A stretch of DNA of 64,000 bases from Cyanophora paradoxa (GCA_004431415.1 QPMI01000162.1:1-64000); one strand, 5' to 3'; counted from the stretch's first letter, positions 21,960 through 33,758 are shown. Notes: generated by a model from the letters alone, not told the origin. Translations and numbers: made by a program.

Positions 21960-23087
21960 TCATACGTCCTCGTTGCCGAACCCGTCCTCGCCGGACTCTG
22001 CCTCGTCGTCGTCCATGCTGTCCTTGTCGCTCTCGTCCGAGCTCTCAGCCGCGTCAGCCTCGGCCTCAGCGAACTCCTGGATGTCGCTCAGGCCGGTGTC
22101 GCTCACGTCGTCTTCGTCCTCGGGCTCGGCGGGCTCGGTCTCGGCCGCGGGCTCCGGCGTCTCGGCGTTAGCTGCGGCTGTTCCGGGCCACACAGCGTTG
22201 TAGAAGCCAGTCTTGCGCCAGCAGCCCTGCACCATCGGCCCGCGGTTCTCGTCGATGTCCTCCCAGATCTTGCTCAGCCATTCCACCGAGCGTTCGCGGC
22301 TTTCAGGGTTGATCTTCCCACCGTTCTCTTTTAAGAGGCTGCTCAACCCCTGGTCCACCAGAGCGCGCTTGACGGCCACCGAGGTTGTCATGATGTCAAC
22401 AGGCAGGCCGTGCTTAGCCGCCTTCGTGAAATAGTTCATCACGGCTTCCTCTACGACGGCTGGCAGCTCTGAGCGGCGGCCCCTACCCTTAGCTAAGTCG
22501 CCGAGCCGAACGGACGTGCCGCCAGCCTTGCGCGCTTTCACCAGCTGCCTCCGCCAGTCCTGAAGCGCGCGCTCCTTCGGCAGCGTCTCAGGCATTTCGT
22601 CCGGCTTAGGCAGGCGCACGCCGCCTGCCTCCTGGCTGAGCAGGGTCAAGAACTGCGAGTCGCGCGCCATGGCCAACAGCGGCCTGCGCTCGGCGATCGC
22701 TTGCCGGTTCTCTGTATAGATACGCTGCAGGCGATCCAGCTTCTTAAGAGCTAAGTTTGCGGCGCCCTGGTGAAAGACCAGAGCCGCGGCGAAGGACTTG
22801 AAGGCGGGCGAGGGCACGGAACGCTTCTGCGGCTGCGACGACTCGGCTGCCACCTCCTTCTGCTCCTCCTGCTTGCGCATATCGCTGGCTACGTTCCTGA
22901 AGAAGGCGGCTTGCTCAGGCGTGTCCGCGCGCGCATCGCTGAGTGCGCCGCGCGGCAAGCCCTTGACGCTCTTCTCCACAAGGAAGCCCCTGATGCCCTG
23001 CTGGAGCTTCGGCTGCTTCTCCTTGCCGAAGACGCCAGCCGCAGGCTCCTCGCCCGGCTGAGGGACGCCGCGCTTCGGAGGCATCAC
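21960..23087 (-). CDS. pogo/CENP-B-type transposase derivative lacking the catalytic core
   Basis: This is an intact 375-residue frame. Residues ~185-265 (SVRLGDLAKGRGRRSELPAV, VEEAVMNYFTKAAKHGLPVD) resemble the helix-turn-helix region of pogo/Tigger transposases. Residues ~285-310 (VEWLSKIWEDIDENRG, QGCWRKTGFYNAVW) resemble the segment that normally follows the DDE nuclease. The ~200 residues carrying the catalytic acids between them are absent, yet the frame is open. The C-terminus is very acidic (EDEDDVSDTG...). The N-terminal third is unrecognised. It could bind its own ends without cutting. The family call rests on pattern recognition only. Confidence 0.6.
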   Translation of the reverse strand: MMPPKRGVPQPGEEPAAGVFGKEKQPKLQQGIRGFLVEKSVKGLPRGALSDARADTPEQAAFFRNVASDMRKQEEQKEVAAESSQPQKRSVPSPAFKSFAAALVFHQGAANLALKKLDRLQRIYTENRQAIAERRPLLAMARDSQFLTLLSQEAGGVRLPKPDEMPETLPKERALQDWRRQLVKARKAGGTSVRLGDLAKGRGRRSELPAVVEEAVMNYFTKAAKHGLPVDIMTTSVAVKRALVDQGLSSLLKENGGKINPESRERSVEWLSKIWEDIDENRGPMVQGCWRKTGFYNAVWPGTAAANAETPEPAAETEPAEPEDEDDVSDTGLSDIQEFAEAEADAAESSDESDKDSMDDDEAESGEDGFGNEDV

Positions 23088-23236
23088 TGAAGGCCGACTA
23101 GTGCGGGTTCAACTCCGGCTAAGGGAACGCCAGCTTAATTAATGCGGTCCCGAATTAATGCGTTTTGCCAGCAAAAAACGCATTAATTTGGGACCGCATT
23201 ACTTAAGTGCGCGCATTACTTAAGTGTTACACGGTA

Positions 23237-23488
23237 GTCTGGGCGGCGCCGTCGATTTGCCGATGCCTCGAACTTCCGCGCCAGCAGACGTGCACGCGCT
23301 AGCCTGGCAGGCCTAGGACTGGCAGGAATGCATAACGAGCACAGATCCGACCATACATAGGAACCGTTTTCCGAGTTCAGAACGTCTACGAGCGCTAGCT
23401 CTAGGGTTCTTGCATATGAGGTATATACATATATATAGCTCTGGCCAACTAATTATAGAAGCGGAATCCCTGATCATGAAGCTTCTCC
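23237..23488. other. short intergenic stretch
   Basis: No coding signal is seen. The segment contains ATATACATATATATAG near 23425 and otherwise unremarkable DNA between the transposon end and the stop codon of the ARM gene. Confidence 0.4.
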
Positions 23489-26400
23489 TCACGTCTCGGG
23501 GGCGCCGGCGCCGAGGAGGGTGCGGGCGCGGGCTGCGCGGGAGCGGGCCTTGGCGGCAATATTAATAATCGCCGGGGCCCCGGCGGCCTCCCCCTCCCCC
23601 GCCGCCTCCGCCTCCTCGAGGGACCTCTGCGCCGCGACGAGCGCCTCCTCCGCCCAGCGCCCTGCGCAGGGCCGTCTTGGGCTCAGGCTCAGGCTTGAAG
23701 CTTAGGGACAGCTTAAAGGCGTGAAGCTTAGGCTTGAAGCTTGGGCGAAGGCGCGAAACTTAGCTGAAGAGAGAGGCGGGGCCCGTGCATATGCTAGGGC
23801 CGTCGTCGCGCCATCCGGCGATCGTGAGGGGTTCTTTATGTTCAAAAAGGCACGCGCGTCTGTAATTATAATTATAGTATTTGGATTACGGGCTCCGCAC
23901 CGCCCAGCGCGATGTCGGCCTCCGCGATGTTCCCGCAGATGGCCGCCCGCAGAACATGGCCCTCGTGCTCCACCGGGCAGCACGCCAGCGCGACGGCTGC
24001 GGCGCGCGCGTGCGGGCGCCAAGTTCGAAACAGAGTCGAAGAGAGCGGATCCCGCGGCCCGGATCGGAGTAACTAAAATTATGCGGGCTAGCTATGGCGC
24101 GGGAACTAGCCACATATACTTCTGCAGCGATATATATATGCATAAGCTTAGGTTTTACGCGCACAGTAGAAGAGGGAAGCCCTGACAAAGTCCCGCATCT
24201 TGAAGAAGGCGTTCCCCACTTGCTGCGAGGTTGAAAGTCACCCCTCGAATTCGAAGGATTCGCTTTAGAATATATATATATAGAAACCAGATCGGCGGGC
24301 CTTGATGCTGTCTGCCTGGAACGAAGCGAAGCTGGGTCCTCGTCAGAGCCGTAATCAGAGCCAGCAGAAAATAAAAGCTTAAGAGCGCTAGGCGGGGCCG
24401 GGCGGTCCCGCAGGCCGAGAGTCCGCGCACGCGAATGCGTCCTCAGGCTTGAGGCTTAGAGACACGTACAGTTTGAAGAAGAAGAACGAGAAGCTAAGAA
24501 GAGACAGTGTTATTTACTATCTCCTTCATAAGAAGCTAAGAAGACACTGTTATTTTAAGACCAGAAGAGAGCTAAGAAGCTATTAAGCTTCTCCTTCTTA
24601 GCTAAGAATTAAGAATGTATAAGAGTCCGCGCACGCGACAGCGTCCTCGTTCAGCGGGGGGCACTGCGCCGGGAACGCGCCGCGCAGCCGCAGGAGGGCC
24701 GCAAGGGCGCCTGCGCGGCCGGGCAGGCGAGGGTCGGGTTGACTGGCGGAGCTCGAGGTGTGGGGGGTGGGGCGATTGCAAGCTAATTATAAGCTCGAGC
24801 CAGCGGACCGCCCTGGGCGCTCCCGACGGCGCCGGTGGGCACGTCCTCCTCCACGTCCTCCCACAGGTGGCCCCTCGCCAGCTGCGCAACTTCAATTTAC
24901 ATCGAATCCAGAGGGGAAATAGAGAGGAGAGGGGGGGGGGGGGGGGGGGGGGGGGCACCGCTTCGCTCTCGGCTCCTGCGAGCGCTTTTTTTCTGACGAA
25001 CTCCGAGCCCTTGTCGGCGACCTGCGGCGCGGGCCGGATTGGAAAGGGGGCGTCGAGGCAGAGCGCGCGGAGCGGAGCGGAGCGAGGGCGCAGCGCGCCT
25101 CGCGGAGGGCGGGGGCGTGGGGCAGGACGGCGCGGGCGCCCTCCGGAAAGGCGGCCAGGTGCGCGAGGCACCAGGCCAGCTCCTCGATTTGCTGCGCGCG
25201 TCTTGAGCGGACTTGCAATTCGAGGAACGAGGGGCGGGGCGGGGGCCGGGGCACCCTGCGTCTGGAGGCGTGGGCGCTCTCGATAAACTCCGGCTCGGGG
25301 CCGTCGTCCCGGTGCAGGCACATCCTGCGCGCGAAGCCGGGCCCAGGTGAGGCCGCGTGCGGCTCCAGGCTCGGAGGCAGGCGGGGGGAGGGGAGGGGGA
25401 GGGGAGGAGGGGGAATAGGGGGGGGGGATTAAGGGGGACGGGCGCACGCGGTGGCGCCCGGTACGGCGTTCTGCCGAGCGTCCAGCGGCTCGTTCAGGGC
25501 CCTGCCCGCGGGGTGCGCGTACACGTACGCGGATCTGATTAGAGGCGAGAGGATGCTGCGAGAGATTCGAAGGGGGCCAACCGGAGCATGCCGGCAGCGA
25601 TTTCGCCGGCGGGGTCCGGGGCGGCGGCGAGGAGGGCGGCGTGGGCCCCGCGGGCGGCGGCGACGCCGGCAGCGCGGCCCTCAGAGCCGGCGGGCACGGG
25701 CCGGCGGGCAGCGGCGCCCCCTCCCCCCCCCTCCTCCTCCGGGGCCGGGGCCGGAGGGGCCGAGTCGGCGAAGGGCGGGGCGAAGAGGAGGAAGCGAAGT
25801 GAGGCCGCCGCGAAGAACCCGCTCTCGTCCTCTGCCGTACGTACCCCTCGCGATCGTGCGCGGGGGGTACAAGGACCGGCGGGGGAAGGGTGGCCATGCG
25901 TCGCACCGGGGTACGCGCGCGGGAAGGGCTTGTTCGCGAGGGAGAGGAGGGCGGGGAGGAGGCCAGGGTGGCGCGCGAGGCGCAGCCGCAGCCGCCGGAT
26001 CGGGCTTGCCACCTTACAGATCTTCTGACGGGCTCGAGGCCCGGTCGACAAGGTGAGGGGGAAGGCGGAAGGGGGGTACGCGAACGAGGTAGATCGTGTG
26101 CGCGGCGACCTCGTGGGTGATGGCCGTCATGCTGAGGGGAGGGGGTACAAGTTACACGGAGAAAGGAGGGAGGGGGGGGAAGGGGGGGAGGAAGGGGGCG
26201 GCAAGGCGTGAGATTGCACCGCGGGGCGTAGCGCTTGACCAGCTCGGGGGGCGTCAGGGGGCCCCAGCAGAGGGCTTGGAGCTCGCCCTCGCTTCGATAG
26301 CCTGCCGGGAAGGGATGAGAGGGCCGAACGGCGTATGAGACGGCAGATTAATTGAAGGGAGGGGGGGAGGGGGGGGGGGGGCGCGAGGAATGGGGGTGAG

Positions 26401-27239
26401 CGGCGAGGCTATCGCGACGGGGGCGGACGGGGAGGTGGGGAGGCGGCCGGGCTGGGAAGGGGGAGGGGGGGGGAGGGGGGGGGATATCGATAGAGCAAAG
26501 CAGGGCGAAAAGCAAATCGAGGGGGCGGAGGTACCCTCGCTGAGCTCGGAGATGAACCGCTCCGGGCCGATGGAAAGCTGCTGGACGACGGCGCCCAGCA
26601 GGCCCCCGGCGGGGGGGTACAGCGTTTCGCGGAGGGGGAAGTCGGGGGTCTGGAGGGCGAGCATGCGGAGGGCCTGCATGCACTCGTATCTGAGCTTCGA
26701 GCCGCCGCCGCGCAGCGCTTCGGCAACCGCCGGCAGCAGGAGCGGCTCGTTCATCGCCTGGATCGAATTCAGCCGTGCACATGCATATGGCAGAAGCGCG
26801 GCGTGAGGAGCTCGAGCAGATCTAGACGCGCACCGCGGCGGCGGCGCCGTGATGCATGATGAGCGTTTGGAGCGCGCTGCATGCGTCGACGCTCACAAGC
26901 GTGTCCTTGCAGCGAGGCCCGATCAGCTGCGGATATCGATGCGAGTCGCTGGTTGATCCGGAGACACCAGAACGCGCACTGCGCGGGGCGCCTTGCCTTG
27001 GAAAGTAGTGTGAGCAACGGCGCCCCGACCGCGTTGTAGATTGTCCTTGCGGGCTCGGCGTTCTTTAGAGGCTGCAGCCACTGCGCGACGGAGAAAGCGA
27101 TTGCACGCGCAGTGAGCGCGCCGCGGCGCGCGCCGTCCGACGAATTGCGCGCGTGCCCGCATGATGACGCGGTCTGCCTCGGGGCTGGCGAGCTCCTCAC
27201 ACATTGGGGCCGCGCGCGCTTTCCGCGCCTTGGCGCCAA
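23489..27239 (-). CDS. multi-exon ARM/HEAT-repeat protein (approximate span)
   Basis: Armadillo-type helical repeats appear in successive short exons. The first (near 26960-27130) reads AFSVAQWLQPLKNAEPARTI, then YNAVGAPLLTLLS. Near 26740 comes EPLLLPAVAEALRGGGSKLR. Near 26120 comes AITHEVAAHTIYLV. Near 25960-26000 comes QKICKVASPIRRLRLRL. Near 25150 comes LAWCLAHLAAFPEGARAVL. Near 23900-24010 comes HVLRAAICGNIAEADIALGG. A last exon ends in GAPET and a stop at 23489. Several exon ends coincide with GTACC donors (e.g. after FISELSEG). ARM proteins are protein-binding scaffolds, and no subfamily is assigned. A G25 run (24931-24955) lies in an intron. A Cys-rich open frame (26923-27510, LCPDCFMKLGAKA) overlaps the 5' end and may be an alternative reading. 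Exon order and start are uncertain. Confidence 0.5.
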
Positions 27240-27870
27240 GCTTCATGAAGCAATCGGGGCACAGCGGCGTGCTTTCCGGATTCGCACACGTTCCGGCCTT
27301 GCATTTCAACGACCCTGCGCATGCGGGCCGCTGGTCAGCGGCATAGGCGCCACGAAGGCGACCGCCGAACCTTCTAGCGACATGCGGGCGATGCGCTCTG
27401 GATCGAACATCGCTTGCTTCGAATTTGTTGCTCACGCGCGCCGCGCTCACACTCTGCAGCAGAGGGGGTAGCGCGCGCACTTCGTTCGCTGCGGCCCGAT
27501 CGCGGTGCACGTGCGAGATTTGATCGGATTTTTATTTCGGGCGCAAGCCGGGGCCGCGGCCGCGCCGTGCCGTTTTAATTTTATCATGAATTAGCGTTTA
27601 AAATTTATTTAACGTGAAGGCTAAGGGAACGGCGGTCCGCGGCTACGCTCTCGTACAAGCCGGCGCCAGCGACGTCGCAGCAGCCAGCGAGGGGATCATC
27701 GGATCGCCGGAGCCTGTTTCCGTCTGATTCAAATGGTAATATATATCAGGCGGCATGCGCAGCGCTAGCAGGCTTAAATCAGGCGGAGTCATGATCATCA
27801 GCCTGACTCCCGCCAGATCTTTAATCAGGCTCAGCGGTTAGCCTGCAGCTGATGAGAAATCAGGCTAGCG
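27240..27870. other. mostly non-coding upstream region
   Basis: Part is covered by the minus-strand Cys-rich frame noted under the ARM gene. From 27510 on it is AT-richer with repeated ATCAGGCT/AGCCTGAT elements (27745-27865). A 41-base stretch at 27453-27493 is nearly identical to 34758-34798. Confidence 0.4.
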
Positions 27871-27889
27871 TGCACGTGATTTCTACTTA

Positions 27890-28600
27890 CCCCTGGCTTC
27901 GGCCAACCCCATGGCTTCGGCCGCCCCCCGGGCCTCGGCCCCCCACCCTAACCCGATTGACCCCTCCCGACCCCTCGCGGCCCGCCTCGCCTCCGCACTC
28001 CCAGCTCTCTGCGCCGCCTGTCAGTGCCCACGCTCTCTCCACTCTGCCGTCCCGGCACCTCTCCCCGCCTTGCCCCGCATCCGCTGCCCGCCCCAGGCTG
28101 CTGCCTCTGCCCACTCCCTCTCCTTCCTCATATCTTCCTCCTACCATCTTCTTCACCTCGACAAAACGGGACACCGATTAATCGGGGTCCTGGGGCGCAG
28201 GTGAGGAGGAGGGAGGAGGCGGAGTGCGGAGGAGGAGGGGTGGCGGAGCGGCGGCAAGGGAGAGCGGCGGACTGCGAGACATTTCACTTCCAGGGTTCAT
28301 GAGGGATATCGATGGAGGAGTTGATCAAGGGGTGGGCGCGCGGGTCTGGTTACGGCTATCACCGAAAACCATGGCTCCCCCACTCAGGCGAACCTCCCAT
28401 ATTGAGCGACCCATGGCCGGCACCTAGCTAGCACCTTCGGCTAGATAGTTGACCGGTCGGAAGGGCACGTCACGTAGAACATTGATACATGTGCCGTGGT
28501 GTATCAATGCGATTTTTTTGCAAAAGTGGACGTCGCATTGATACACAACGGCACATGTATCCGTGGTGTATCAATGCGACGTCCACTTTTGCTAAAAAAA
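27890..28600 (+). mobile_element. retroposon with A7 tail and 19-bp target-site duplication
   Basis: The 19-mer TGCACGTGATTTCTACTTA is present at 27871-27889 and again at 28601-28619. The intervening 711 bp ends in AAAAAAA right before the second copy. That is the signature of target-primed retroposition. The body starts with Pro/Ser-rich, CT-rich DNA of no recognised coding content. Its last 120 bases form a strong snap-back structure: arms at 28485-28512 and 28533-28560, and an alternative pairing of 28520-28546 with 28566-28592. It could be a SINE or the retrocopy of an RNA. Confidence 0.75.
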
Positions 28601-28619
28601 TGCACGTGATTTCTACTTA

Positions 28620-29130
28620 GGCTGGCCATGGATAACAGCCAGCCACAGCTGGCTGGAGTCAGCTAGTCAGCTGCAGGCCTAGGCTGAGTCAGGCTGTGCG
28701 CGCCAGCACATATATTCATAGAGGCGTCGAACCTCGCACTGTTATAATCATATAGTCACATATGAGAAGCACTGTTCTACATCTAAACATGCAGACTTGC
28801 ACTGAAATTTGAAAGCGGTGGCCGCCGGCCATCGGAAAGGGAAAATTCAAAGGAGCGCGGCGTCCCACTAGTTCTGCGGCTGGCCATGGGCCGAAGTCTA
28901 TCTAGTGCTAGTCGACGTCTATCTAGTGCTAGCTATAGTGCGAGCCCACAGAGCTAGATCGAAACATAATTAAAATATGTAGAATGAGCTAATGAAATTC
29001 GTGGATGCGCATATCATGCATATTATCACGAAGAAATTCTGCGGGCGTCAAAATTAAAGCCGACTCCGTGCCGGCTCTCATGAAAAGGACTTGCGAATTC
29101 AAAGTGGGCGGTGGCGGATCGGGGAGAGAG
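28620..29130. other. no gene recognised
   Basis: AT-richer sequence with repeated TCTATCTAGTGCTAG (28897 and 28917) and GCTGGCCATGG (28621, 28878). No protein-like frame is seen on either strand. Confidence 0.4.
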
Positions 29131-29132
29131 AT

Positions 29133-31297
29133 CTACAGCGGCTGAAGCCGCGACCACGGCCGGCGGGGCGGGAGGCCCTCGGACCGGGAGCGGGGCAGAA
29201 GGAGAAGGCCGTGGAGGCGGTTCTCGAGGGCGGCACGTTGCAGGCCCACCGCCCCGTACGCGTGGCTGGAGGACGAGGAGCCGGCCGCGGGGGAGCCGGC
29301 TGCCAGTTCCGAGGGCAGCGCGCTCGTGCTCGAGTTCGGAGGGTGTTCGAATTCGAGAGATCGCGAACGAGTGGCGCCGGGAGTAACGGTCGGCTGGAGC
29401 TGGTGCTCTCCTAGGATGCGGGGTACCCCCCGCGGGGTGCAGGCCCCGCGGGGTACGTCTGCGCCGATTGCGAGCGGCGTGGTGATCGTGAGGTCGGGCG
29501 GGAATGGACAATCGATATCGAGTGGCGCTAGCACACGGGCACGATTAGGACCGCGCACCGAATACGGGGCGCAGGCGAATACCGCCGGGGGGAGGCTTGC
29601 GGGTTGCTTCGATTCCTTGCAATTGTCTTGTATCTGGAGAAGAATCGAATGCGGGCCACGGCGGACAGCTCGTCGTGATCGTCTGATCGCGCGAGGGGGG
29701 TACCGGTGGGTTCGAGGATCGCGAATGGCTTTGAAAGAGCAGGGAATACGAAAGATCCCGCAGCGAGGGCAAACCTGGACGAGGCAGAAGAGGAATGCAG
29801 TGCAAAGGTCGTCGGGAAGGCCGGCGCCGGCCGCGATGCAGCGGATGGAGAGTTGGAGGGACGGCGTGGCCGCGGCGACGCCGGCCCAGCGGCGGGCGAG
29901 GCCGACGAGTGAGGCCTTGAAATCCTTGCGCGTCATCGCGCCTTGGTTGTGCGAGTCCGCCGACCAGTTGGCCCTCGCGAGATCTCTCTCGCGAGGCAGA
30001 GACCAGGTGTTCGCGTCGTCGACGGCCCGATGCAAAATGCTGTGGAACGTCTGCGCCGTGCCATCGATATCGATTGCAGACGGATAAATTTGATCAGTCG
30101 CGGCCGAATGAAACGGAAAGGTGCATCTTATTTGAGAGGGGTACTACGGCCGGGTCTGGGGTGTTGGCACCTCGTATTGGGGAAATCCGATAGATATAGA
30201 GGGCGAGCCGCGCTCGATCGCGAGTCCCGCGTTTTGGAGTTTCAGAGCCGCCTCAATAACACGGCCCACACCGCGCGCCGCGACCACATTCTGATTCGCC
30301 ACCCGATCGGAGTTCAACGGCTGTTGCAATTGATTACGATCATGAGCATCTGAACTCGCGATTGCCTGAACTGCCCTCCACAACTGCACACGTAGATGCG
30401 TAGTCAGAGTTGGAGATGAATTCAAGAGCAAATAAGATACGATGATCATGTTTTATTTTGTTTGAAGCGCGACGTGCAATCGAAGATCGACCGATCGTAA
30501 TTGGTGAGAGGCGTGTACTTCTATAATTATGTACGGACCATATCGACAAGGTGACGGCAGACGGCGGGAAGGCCGTGGAAACACTCGGCTTGCAATTGTT
30601 GAGGTTGGCTGGCCATGGAGCTCGGACGCACAGGCAGAGGCAACGAGCGATGGCCATGGAAAGCGACGGACGCCATCGCGGAGCTTGGCTTGTTGGAGGG
30701 CTCGTCTTGCAATTGTAGGCAATTGGAAACGCTAGCGTTGCTCACATATGCATGGGTCGCAGTCGCAGCTGCCTCGCCCTCCGCGCAATCCGTTGCAATT
30801 GTCGGCGTCGGCCGCGGGCTTGGGCCCGAGATCGCGATCGATATCGTGGTCTCCATGGCCATGCTCGCGATCGGCGCGTCCAACTCGCGACCGCCGTCCT
30901 CGAGCTCGTCGCTCGAGAGGCGCCGTGGCCGCCGCCACGTGCACGGGGGCCGCCGTGCGACGCCGACGCCGACGTCGACGGCGACCCGACGCAGCGCCTC
31001 CGCGTCCATTGACCGCGGCCGCCCGCAGCACGATTCTGGCCATGGCTTCGAATTCGGATCTGCGCCGGCCGCGGCGAGAGATCTAGAGCTTGAAGCCGTG
31101 GTCAGCTGCAGCTTCCACGATCGCGATCCGCTCGACGGGATCGGAGGCTTCGAGCACGGCCTCGACTGAAGAAACCGAGACACGCGATCGTCGACGTCGG
31201 CGTCGGCGTCGCCATCGATATCGCTGTCGTCATCACGAGCCACGGCCATGCTGCGCAGATCAAGGGCTTCGCAGATCCAGGGAGAAATGGCCTCCAT
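29133..31297 (-). CDS. putative multi-exon helical-repeat gene (low confidence)
   Basis: Fragments with protein-like, ARM-like helical composition lie on the minus strand. One is VQLWRAVQAIASSDAHD, with NQNVVAARGVGRVIEAALKL following (30220-30385). Another contains KASLVGLARRWAGVAAATPS and LSIRCIAAGAGLPDDL (29800-29960). The last ends HAYGAVGLQRAALENRLHGL before a stop at 29133. At the 5' side a frame opens MEAISPWICEALDL (31297) and another reads VEAVLEASDPVERIAIVEAA near 31120. Between them the DNA is rich in GCAATTG and CCATGG words and looks intronic. No domain is certain. It may be a relative of the ARM gene at 23.5-27.2 kb, on the same strand. Confidence 0.33.
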
Positions 31298-31307
31298 CGA
31301 TGAATAT

Positions 31308-31380
31308 CAAAGTATACGTATACGTATTCTAATTCGAATGCGTATACGTATAAGTATACGTATACGTATACGTATATACG
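31308..31380. repeat. TATACG simple repeat
   Basis: The hexamer TATACG and its shifts (GTATACGTATACGTATAC) make up almost the whole stretch, which is self-complementary. Shorter runs recur at 31550-31595 and 32275-32335. Confidence 0.85.
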
Positions 31381-33505
31381 TAGCTGGAGCCGCTAGGCTA
31401 CAGTTCTTGCAAATTAAAATCGTGTTGCACGAGTCATCGTGAATCGATAGCTATATAGCTAGCTTCAAGGCTTAGACACTGTGACCGTCGGACAGTTACC
31501 TAGCTAAAGATAATCATATGCATTATGGGCACTGCATGCCGCATGTATGTACGTATACATATACGTACGCGTACCGCGGTATACGTATACGTACAGCAGC
31601 CTTCTAAAGAATACGAACGTATACCTCGAAGAACTACACTTTCACACGCCCGCGCGCAGTCTGCGGCGCAGTCGACGTACGTCCGACGGTCGTTCTCCGA
31701 CTTGGCAACTACGTATACCGGTAGCTAAAGAACTCGACGTCGACCACCGTCGCAATCGATACCTGTATCCGAATCTGCAAGCCGCTCAGCGGCTAGCGCT
31801 AGCGCTGATCATGTGATCATGAGCCCGTATGTATACGTAGGCAACCGTTGAACTAAGTAACTGTCACAGTCACTGAGTGTACATCACCACGGTGTCAATG
31901 TGACTCTGTGGGACGCCGGCGCCGCGCCACTGCGCATGCAGCGTGCCCAATGATGGCCCCAATCGCGCGGTCACTCAGATCAGTGATGTCCATCGCATGA
32001 TTCATGATAACGATTAATTCGAATTCTGATTCTAGACTCTAGATCAGAGAGTCACTGTCAGTCTGTCACTCACTAGACTCCAGCCTGAGACTCTGGCTGA
32101 GAGACTGGGACCAGACGGTCCAGACGTCACCAGAGTCGAGTGACCATGCAGACTCGTGTGACCAGAGTCCAGTTGCAAATTGCGATTGAGTCCGGGAAAC
32201 GGCCCAGTGACTTCGAAGTTCGCGATTCAATGATTGGAACTTCGGATTCGTTCGGAACTTGGACGGTACTATACCGGTACGTAATACGTATACGTACGAC
32301 TCGGGACTCGGGAGTCGGTACGAGTACGTATACTGTAAAACGTGAAATCTCCGGCGGCACTTAATATTCGGCGCTATTCGGCATAGGCTCACGGCGCCGA
32401 ATATTTGAAACTGCAAGAACTGTGCAGAAGTATGGCAAAAGAGGGATCAATGTACCCGCCGCCTAGGCGGACTGGCTGTGTTGCAAATTTGCAATCATCG
32501 TATTAATCAGCCGATTCGGAGGTCCCGCCGTCCCGGTCCTCCCGCCGCAGGGGCGCGGTCCGGCTGCCTGCTGCCTTTCTGCCTATTTCAAGTCTGCCTC
32601 TGCCCCGGATACGTGAAATTTCAAGTTAAGTCTGCCTCTGCCTATTTCTGCCTTGCCTAGGTCGGTCCAGGTTGTCAACCTAGGCCCTGAGGCAAGGCAA
32701 GAAGCTTCGCGAAGTCGGCCGTTGCACAGTGCTGCTCTTGGTTCCCGGCAGCATCTGCACGCATTTGGGCGCGCGGCGCCGAGCTTCTAGAAAGTTCGCA
32801 AGCTGGCGATGTCGGCTGCCCGGCCGAGCTGGGCGACGAGCTCAACGCGCACAGGTCGGCTGAAGCATCATCGCATGGCATGCTGATCACTTCGCCGTCG
32901 CGTTTACGGAGCGAGCGTGCATCAGTTACGCCGTAGGCGCGATGCGTTGGATGCAGGTCGGAAAAAAAGTCTGCCTCGGTCTGCTAGGGGGGGCCTCGGC
33001 GCGACCTAGGCAGCCGAGGCAGAAAAAGGCAAGGCAAGGCAGGTGCCGGTCCGGGGTTTCAAGTCGAGGCAGATCGAGGCAGGCCGGTCCAGAGCCTATT
33101 TTCAAGTTAAATTCTGCAGGCAGACTTGACGGACCAATCAGAATTACGTCTCTGCCTCTGCCTCGGACGCCGGACCGTGCCCCAGGGCCCAGGCTCCCGG
33201 ACCTCCCGCCGCGCGAGTCCCGCGCGGCCGAGGGAGGATGATCCGAGGATCATCGCGATCGAACTTCCGAGCCTCGGACTCCGGGAGTTCGGAACTTTCG
33301 GAATTCGGATCCGGAGTCTGCCAGGCTGGACTCCGGCCGGGACGCTGCGGCCCTGCGGGACTCGGGAGGCTGACTCACTGATCATGAGTCCGACGGTCAG
33401 TGACCGGATCCGGACTCCGGAGTCCGGAGCCTCCAACTAGGCTCCAAGCTTAAGCTTAAGTCTCCGTCGACTCTCCGACTCGGCGACTCGACTCGATCCG
33501 AGCGC
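31381..33505. other. long non-coding stretch
   Basis: No coding frame with protein-like composition is seen on either strand. The sequence shows cryptic simplicity: TATACGTA words, GACTC/GAGTC-rich stretches (32040-32160, 33270-33500) and repeated TCTGCCTCTGCC/GGCAAGGCA words (32560-33060). Confidence 0.5.
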
Positions 33506-33507
33506 TA

Positions 33508-33758
33508 CCGTAATACACAATATTATGTCATGCAAATTTATGTCGTTTTAAAACCCGAGCCTTCTCTATGCGAAATATGACGTCCCCAAATTATGTCGGC
33601 ATGAACTTTTCAGGCTTGTATGGGGCGGTAAAAGTGGGGGGATACTTCATTGCGCGCCCCATCATGACGTCCCCAAATTATGTCGTTTTGTCAAGTTTTA
33701 GGCGACATAATTTCGGGACGACAGAATAAAGTACAGACCTTAATATTCTGCATTACGG
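33508..33758. mobile_element. MITE with the same terminal motif as the pogo-like element
   Basis: The ends CCGTAATACACAATATTA and, on the other strand, CCGTAATGCAGAATATTA are inverted repeats bordered by TA (33506-33507, 33759-33760). The interior has AAATTATGTCGTTTT repeats and a segment (33607 on, AACTTTTCAGGCTTGTATGG) that matches the interior of the pogo-like element at 21856 (AACTTTTGGGCTTGTATGG). At 251 bp it has no ORF and is probably mobilised in trans. Confidence 0.75.

Larger units (their letters stand above)
17148..23234 (-). mobile_element. pogo-like DNA transposon with TA target duplication, split by a LINE
   Basis: The left end CCGTGTAACACTTAATTAAT (17148) and the reverse complement of the right end (CCGTGTAACACTTAAGTAAT, ending 23234) are inverted repeats. 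Each is bordered by TA (17146-17147, 23235-23236), as in the Tc1/mariner/pogo superfamily. Long subterminal hairpins of AATGCGGTCCCGAATTAATG type lie inside both ends (17211-17240, 23140-23205). Without the inserted LINE (4.6 kb) the element would be about 1.48 kb and would carry a single ORF (21960-23087). Confidence 0.8.
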
